Source of the DNA: Clostridiales bacterium
GTDB taxonomy: Bacteria > Bacillota > Clostridia > Peptostreptococcales > Anaerovoracaceae
Direction: 5' to 3'
DNA: 8,356 bases
Assembly (NCBI GenBank): GCA_009778945.1
Contig: WRFF01000072.1
Span: 1-8,356 of the forward strand
Shown: positions 4,193 through 8,356 of the stretch, in pieces
How the letters are laid out: the number at the start of each line of letters is the position of its first letter
Position numbering within the stretch: position 1 is the stretch's first letter
Notes under the pieces: model-generated
Databases searched by the model: none
What the model saw: only the letters and a program-made list of their open reading frames with translations
Told to the model about the DNA's origin: nothing
Made by a program: the position numbers and the translations under genes

Positions 4193-6838
4193 ATGGCAAA
4201 GAAAACATCCTCCGGCAGAAAAAAAACAAGCGCCCAAACAAAGGCGCAGCTACGCGGGCAAATCGGCGTTCAGGCGCGTATCCGGCGTGAGATCGCCGGT
4301 ATTGTGCTGCTTGCCGTCGGCGCGCTGCTCGTTGTCGCGTTGTTTGCGGACGCCGCAGGGGCGGTCGGCGAAATTCTGATACAGGGATTGCGCGGCGTCT
4401 TCGGGTATATGGCGTTCGCACTGCCGTTTTTCCTCATCGCATTCGGCCTTGTCCTTTTGATCGGCGTACGCAGGAGGGCCGGCGTACTCTCGGTCTGGCT
4501 GGTTGCCGTAATCTTTGTGCTTCTGAGCGTCGTGCTTGCGGTGCACTATGTGGGCGCGGACGGCGCGATCCAAGGCGGCGCGTCATTGGGCGGCCTCTTT
4601 CAGGACAGTGTGCGCGGGGACGCCGGCGGGGTTATCGGAATGCTCGTCTCTTCGCTTCTGGTCCACGCGATCGGGCGCGCCGGCGCCTATATCCTTTTGA
4701 TTGCGCTCACCGTGATCTGTGCGATCCTCGCGGTCGGCGTACCGCTTTCGCAGATGGCGGCTTCCGCGCGTGAAAAGAACCGTGAACGAAGCGCGGAGCG
4801 CGCGGAGCGCGCGAGCGAGCGGGAAGCCGCGCTCGCGGAATACTACAGCCAAAGGGCTACGGAACCCGAGGAGGGGCCATCCGTGCGGGAGGCGGCTTCG
4901 CGAACGCAGCCCGAGAGGCCTGCGTTCGCGGCGCAGGGCGGCTTCGCCGCAGGAAACGGCGGACGCGGCGGGTTCCACTGGCCGTCCTTCCTCGGCGGGA
5001 CGAAAGCGCAGGAAAAAGGAACAGACGGCAAGCAGAATATTCTCGATGCCGTAAAGAACGACAGCACCTACGGCGAACTCGGCGGCGAGGGGGAGCTTGG
5101 GCCCGGTGTGCCTGCCGACGGCAGAGGGCCCGATCCTTATGGATATCCGATTATCGAAGGCGTGTCCGCATCCGGCGCGGAAGCCGGCTACGAGGAGCAG
5201 CTGCCTTCGGATACGGACGGAGACGCGGAGCGCCGCCCGCGCCGCACCCGATCCTCCGAAACGGATTCGGGCAGGAGGGCGCATTCTTCGGATGAGCTTG
5301 CCGGCGCGATGCATTACGGACTGCAGCAGGACGAACGCGATTACCGGCTGCCGCCGGTCAGCCTGCTTTCACACCCGAAAAGCAAAGGGCATACGGAAAG
5401 CCCCGCCGAGCTCAAGGCCAACGCGGCAAAGCTCGAACAGGCGCTGCGCGATTTTAAAGTCGAAGCGCGCGTCGCGAAGGTGACCGTCGGCCCCACGGTT
5501 ACGCGTTACGAGGTGGAGCCGGACATTGGCGTCCGCATTCAGAATATCCGCAGCCTCGAGCCGGATCTCGCGCTAAAGCTCGAAGTGAAGAGCGTGCGCG
5601 TCGTGCCGATGCCGGGACAGTCTGTAATCGGCATTGAAGCGTACAACGCCAATACGCAGCTTGTCACATTGCGGGAGATTGTCGACAGCGAGGAATTTAT
5701 GGAGCAGGAATCGCTGATTACGTTCGCGCTCGGCAAAAATATCTCGGGCAAGCGCATCATTGCGGATCTTGCGAAAATGCCGCATCTGCTGATTGCGGGC
5801 ACGACGGGTTCCGGCAAAAGCGTTTGCATCAATTCGATCCTGCTCAGCTTTCTGTTCCGCGCGAAACCCAGCGAACTCAAATTGATCCTTATCGATCCGA
5901 AGGTCGTCGAACTCAAGAGCTACGGCGATATTCCGCATTTGCTTGTCCCGGTCGTCACCGACCCCGAACGCGCGGCCACGGCGCTCAGCTATGCGGTAGC
6001 GGTGATGACCGACCGCTACCGGATGTTTTCGGCGGAAGGCGTGCGCAATATCGACGGGTACAACGAGAAGCTGCGCAGGGCCGGGCGCGGGGAGGAAGTG
6101 CTGCCGCAGATCGTGATCGTCATCGATGAGCTTTCCGATCTGATGATGGTGGCTTCCGCGAAGGTCCAGGACTCAATCTCCCGGCTCGCGGCGATGGCGC
6201 GCGCGGCGGGCATGCACTTGATCGTCGCAACGCAGCAGCCGCTCGCGTCGATCCTGACAAGCGTGATTAAGGCCAATATCCCTTCGCGTATCGCTTTTTC
6301 GGTTTCGTCCAATTCGGCGTCGCGCGTCATTTTGGACAATCCCGGGGCGGAACGCCTGCACGGCAACGGCGATATGCTGTTTGCGCCCGTCGGCGAACGT
6401 GAAGCTATGCGTATTCAGGGCGCATTCGTTTCGGACCAGGAAGTTCAGAAGGTCACTGATTTCATCAAGAAACAAATGGATCCGAATTACAGCGAGGAGG
6501 CGGTCAGCGGTGTCAACCAAACCGCCATTATGACAGAGGGGGAGGAAGACGATCTCTTTCTTGACGCGGTGGAGATGGCGGCGCAGACAAAACAGGCGTC
6601 GGTGTCGATGATCCAGCGCCGTTTTCGCGTCGGTTATAACCGCGCGGCCCGGCTTGTGGATCTTATGGAGGAGCGCGGAATCGTCGCGCCTTCCGACGGA
6701 ACGAATAAACCCAGGCGCCTTATCATGAGCGAGGCGCAGCTACAGGGATTTCTGTCCTCGGCCGGCCGCGCCGGCGCCGGAGCGTACGGAAAGGGCGGCG
6801 AACCGGGCGGAATCCCCCAGGATCCCTACGACGCATGA
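4193..6838 (+). CDS. ftsK: DNA translocase FtsK/SpoIIIE
   Basis: Membrane-anchored ATP-driven DNA pump that clears chromosomes from the division septum (and, in spore formers, packs the forespore; sporulation cannot be judged here). Length 881. Order: a basic N-terminal tail (1-33); hydrophobic segments near 34-56, 66-92, 97-120 and 145-184; a charged, low-complexity linker (about 190-380) starting with a helical AREKNRERSAERAER stretch; the motor domain beginning around RLPPVSLLS; Walker A GTTGSGKS at 536-543; Walker B IVIVIDEL with D645 and E646; IQGAFVSDQEV; and a winged-helix gamma domain (about 790-836) that reads DNA polarity signals in the family. A Gly-rich tail of about 45 residues follows. 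An in-frame stop at 4181-4183 limits upstream extension, so ATG 4193 is the earliest ATG. It has no Shine-Dalgarno sequence, unlike most neighbours. Its stop overlaps the rimO start by four bases. Confidence 0.97.
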   Translation: MAKKTSSGRKKTSAQTKAQLRGQIGVQARIRREIAGIVLLAVGALLVVALFADAAGAVGEILIQGLRGVFGYMAFALPFFLIAFGLVLLIGVRRRAGVLSVWLVAVIFVLLSVVLAVHYVGADGAIQGGASLGGLFQDSVRGDAGGVIGMLVSSLLVHAIGRAGAYILLIALTVICAILAVGVPLSQMAASAREKNRERSAERAERASEREAALAEYYSQRATEPEEGPSVREAASRTQPERPAFAAQGGFAAGNGGRGGFHWPSFLGGTKAQEKGTDGKQNILDAVKNDSTYGELGGEGELGPGVPADGRGPDPYGYPIIEGVSASGAEAGYEEQLPSDTDGDAERRPRRTRSSETDSGRRAHSSDELAGAMHYGLQQDERDYRLPPVSLLSHPKSKGHTESPAELKANAAKLEQALRDFKVEARVAKVTVGPTVTRYEVEPDIGVRIQNIRSLEPDLALKLEVKSVRVVPMPGQSVIGIEAYNANTQLVTLREIVDSEEFMEQESLITFALGKNISGKRIIADLAKMPHLLIAGTTGSGKSVCINSILLSFLFRAKPSELKLILIDPKVVELKSYGDIPHLLVPVVTDPERAATALSYAVAVMTDRYRMFSAEGVRNIDGYNEKLRRAGRGEEVLPQIVIVIDELSDLMMVASAKVQDSISRLAAMARAAGMHLIVATQQPLASILTSVIKANIPSRIAFSVSSNSASRVILDNPGAERLHGNGDMLFAPVGEREAMRIQGAFVSDQEVQKVTDFIKKQMDPNYSEEAVSGVNQTAIMTEGEEDDLFLDAVEMAAQTKQASVSMIQRRFRVGYNRAARLVDLMEERGIVAPSDGTNKPRRLIMSEAQLQGFLSSAGRAGAGAYGKGGEPGGIPQDPYDA
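4793..4810 (+). repeat. Tandem 9-bp repeat in the ftsK linker
   Basis: GCGGAGCGC is repeated twice exactly (4793-4801 and 4802-4810), in frame, and encodes AER-AER at residues 201-206, followed by the related ASERE. It lies in the charged, probably helical start of the linker just after the last membrane segment. Such in-frame repeats can change copy number by slippage without breaking the gene. Confidence 0.7.
4899..4930 (+). repeat. 11-bp perfect inverted repeat inside the ftsK linker
   Basis: CGCGAACGCAG (4899-4909) and CTGCGTTCGCG (4920-4930) are exact reverse complements around a ten-base centre that itself contains CC-GAGA-GG. GGCGGCTTCG flanks this as a direct repeat at 4891-4900 and 4937-4946, read in two different protein frames. 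A further GCGGC-TTC-GCCGC hairpin follows at 4938-4950. The coded residues (about 236-253) belong to the low-complexity linker, where protein constraint is weak. No T run follows, so it is not an intrinsic terminator. Confidence 0.6.
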
Positions 6839-8214
6839 AGGTCTTTATCGAAACCGTAGGCTGCCCAAAAAACAGGGAAGATTCGGAGCGCATGGCGGGC
6901 TTGCTTCTCACATCCGGCCACACGCTTACAAGAGATGCGGACGCGGCGGATGCGGTGATCGTCAACACCTGCGGCTTCATTGAGGCAGCCAAACGGGAAT
7001 CCATCGAAACGATCTTTGCCTGCGCGCCGCCGCCGGAAAGCGGCCGCCGCCTCATTGTAACCGGCTGTCTGACGCAGCGCTACGCGGCGGAACTCTTCGG
7101 CGAACTGCCCGAAGCGGACGCGATCCTCGGCGTCAATGATTATGAACGCCTGCCGGAAATTCTGCGCCGATGGGAGTCGACCGAAAATAATTGTGATAAT
7201 AATCAATTTGGGGCCGGCGAAGGCCGCATTCTTTTCGCAGAGGGCGCGCCTTCTGTGCTGACAGGGCCGCGCGCCGCACTCGAAAGCCGCGCGTCTTCCT
7301 ATCTGAAACTTGCGGAAGGCTGTGATAACCGCTGTACCTACTGCGTAATCCCGCAGATCAGGGGGCCTTACCGCAGCGTGCCGATGGAGACGCTGCTCGC
7401 GGAGGCCGAAAGCCTTGCGGCCGATGGCTGCCGCGAACTGACCCTGATCGCGCAGGACGTTACGAATTACGGCGCGGATCTCTGCGGCGCGGCGCGGCTG
7501 CCGGAACTGCTGCGGGCGCTCTGCCGCATTCCCGGCATCGAGTGGGTGCGCCTGCTCTATTGTTATGAGGAACGTGTGACGGACGAACTGATCGAAACGA
7601 TAGCGTCGGAACCGAAGGTCTGCCCGTATATCGACCTGCCGCTGCAGCATGTAAGCGCTTCGGTGCTCTGCCGCATGGGCCGACGCTCGTCGCCGGAGAG
7701 CATCCGCGATACGATCGGGCGGCTGCGGGAACATATTCCGGGGATCGTGATCCGCACGGCCTTTATCACGGGCTTTCCGGGCGAGACCAAAGCGGATTTC
7801 GAGGAGCTTTGCGAATTTGTATGCGCGCAGCGTCTCGGGCGGGTCGGCGTCTTTGCCTATTCACGCGAGGACGGCACCCCGGCCGCTGGAATGCCGGACC
7901 AGGTGGACGCCGAGACTGCCGAAGCGCGGCGCGACACGCTGATGCGGCTACAGTTGGAAATTTCGCGTGAAGAGAACGAGCGCCTGATCGGTTCCATGCT
8001 GGATGTGATCGTAGATGAAGCGGATAAAACGGAATCGGACGGCAGCGCGGTTTTTCTTGGCCGTACGCGCGGGGACGCGCCGGAGATCGACAACGCGGTA
8101 ATTTTTCGGGCGCCGGCAGCCGCGGGAAACACGGAGGATTTCATCGGACGAATCGTGCGCGTGCAAATCACGGATGCGATGGATTACGATCTCGTCGGGG
8201 AAATTGTTAAATGA
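6835..8214 (+). CDS. rimO: Ribosomal protein S12 methylthiotransferase RimO
   Basis: Radical SAM enzyme that adds a methylthio group to the conserved aspartate of ribosomal protein S12, using two 4Fe-4S clusters. Length 459, slightly above the family's usual 430-445. Seen: the N-terminal UPF0004 domain with C10 (ETVGCPKNREDSE), C46 (VNTCGFIEAAK) and C78 (VTGCLTQRY); the radical SAM motif CDNRCTYC with C163, C167 and C170; RGPYRS, LIAQDVTNYG, IDLPLQHVS, RMGRRSSPE, FITGFPGET and VFAYSREDGTPA; and a C-terminal TRAM domain (about 375-458). The CPKN form of the first motif favours RimO over the tRNA-modifying MiaB and MtaB relatives. The start overlaps the ftsK stop as ATGA and has only a distant AGGA upstream, suggesting coupled translation. 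An Asn-rich AT-rich patch (7184-7209) lies between the first two domains. The stop overlaps the next gene in the same ATGA fashion. Confidence 0.96.
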   Translation: MKVFIETVGCPKNREDSERMAGLLLTSGHTLTRDADAADAVIVNTCGFIEAAKRESIETIFACAPPPESGRRLIVTGCLTQRYAAELFGELPEADAILGVNDYERLPEILRRWESTENNCDNNQFGAGEGRILFAEGAPSVLTGPRAALESRASSYLKLAEGCDNRCTYCVIPQIRGPYRSVPMETLLAEAESLAADGCRELTLIAQDVTNYGADLCGAARLPELLRALCRIPGIEWVRLLYCYEERVTDELIETIASEPKVCPYIDLPLQHVSASVLCRMGRRSSPESIRDTIGRLREHIPGIVIRTAFITGFPGETKADFEELCEFVCAQRLGRVGVFAYSREDGTPAAGMPDQVDAETAEARRDTLMRLQLEISREENERLIGSMLDVIVDEADKTESDGSAVFLGRTRGDAPEIDNAVIFRAPAAAGNTEDFIGRIVRVQITDAMDYDLVGEIVK

Positions 8215-8356
8215 GTGAAAAAATGAGTGAGTCAAAGGAAAAACAATATACAAAAGCGGTTATTCACACGACGACGCAGGGCGCGGAGGCGTTGGGGCCG
8301 TTGCTTGCGCGCTTCGGGATCGACGCGCTTTGCGTGGAAGATCCGGCGGATCTGAA
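8211..8356 (+). CDS. prmA: Probable ribosomal protein L11 methyltransferase, N-terminal fragment (cut by window end)
   Basis: Only 48 codons and two bases are visible. The translation starts MSEKMSESKEKQYTKAV and continues with IHTTTQGAEALGPLL and ALCVEDPADL. This matches the N-terminal substrate-recognition domain of PrmA, where an IxTTxEAVEAV helix start and a VIEDPxDL segment are typical. PrmA methylates ribosomal protein L11 using S-adenosylmethionine; the catalytic domain lies beyond the window. Two in-frame ATGs are possible, 8211 and 8223, both within a repeated ATGAGTGA. I chose 8211 because it overlaps the rimO stop as ATGA and has GGGGA at 8197-8201, nine bases upstream. Neither start would change the family call. 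Identification rests on a short segment, so it is less certain than the other genes. Confidence 0.78.
   Translation, partial: MSEKMSESKEKQYTKAVIHTTTQGAEALGPLLARFGIDALCVEDPADL

Noticed and set aside
4583..5314. Minus-strand open frame opposite the ftsK linker (243 codons)
   Set aside because: It is an Arg/Ala-rich product of low-complexity antisense sequence with no family match; the sense frame encodes the FtsK membrane and linker regions.
6826..7734. Long open frame on the minus strand (302 codons) opposite the ftsK end and rimO
   Set aside because: It is antisense to a clear rimO, its composition (many Arg, Ala and His) is what GC-rich antisense frames give, and I recognise no family motif.
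1..8356. Novel defence, mobile or RNA-based system
   Set aside because: Every sizeable coding region belongs to a known housekeeping family, gaps are all under 120 bases, and I see no spaced repeats, transposase, integrase, toxin-antitoxin pair or structured RNA large enough to be one.

Overview
This is a gene-dense window (eight protein genes, all on the + strand) from a moderately GC-rich genome, roughly 60% by eye. The enzyme families, the four-cysteine form of ribosomal protein L32, and the neighbouring of acetate kinase with rpmF suggest a GC-rich member of the Bacillota (Clostridia-like), probably fermentative. The ranking below phylum level is inference only.

The layout falls into three blocks. 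Block 1 (1-2566) is an aspartate-family amino-acid operon: the 3' part of asd (aspartate-semialdehyde dehydrogenase), hom (homoserine dehydrogenase, notably ending without an ACT domain) and dapB (dihydrodipicolinate reductase). Asd makes aspartate semialdehyde; hom sends it towards homoserine (threonine/methionine), while dapB belongs to the branch towards diaminopimelate and lysine. Both branches leaving the semialdehyde are therefore represented in one transcription unit. Block 2 (2644-4176) is ackA (acetate kinase, ATP-forming acetate production), followed by a near-consensus sigma-A type promoter, the 58-codon gene rpmF (ribosomal protein L32) and a strong intrinsic terminator. The yceD/DUF177 gene that often sits between ackA and rpmF is absent here.

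Block 3 (4193 to the end) is ftsK/spoIIIE (DNA translocase), rimO (ribosomal protein S12 methylthiotransferase) and the start of a probable prmA (ribosomal protein L11 methyltransferase, cut by the window end). These three are joined by two 4-base ATGA start/stop overlaps, so they look translationally coupled. ftsK begins 17 bases after the rpmF terminator, has no Shine-Dalgarno sequence, and has an extended -10-like motif placed so that transcription could begin at its ATG.

I see no mobile element, CRISPR array, tRNA, rRNA or phage gene, and no candidate for a wholly new system: the genes are housekeeping. The points worth a second look are the ACT-less hom, the possible leaderless ftsK start, the repeat and dyad structure before ackA, and an 11-bp perfect inverted repeat inside the ftsK linker. 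There is no gene-free stretch above 300 bases; the largest gap is 113 bases (3847-3959).
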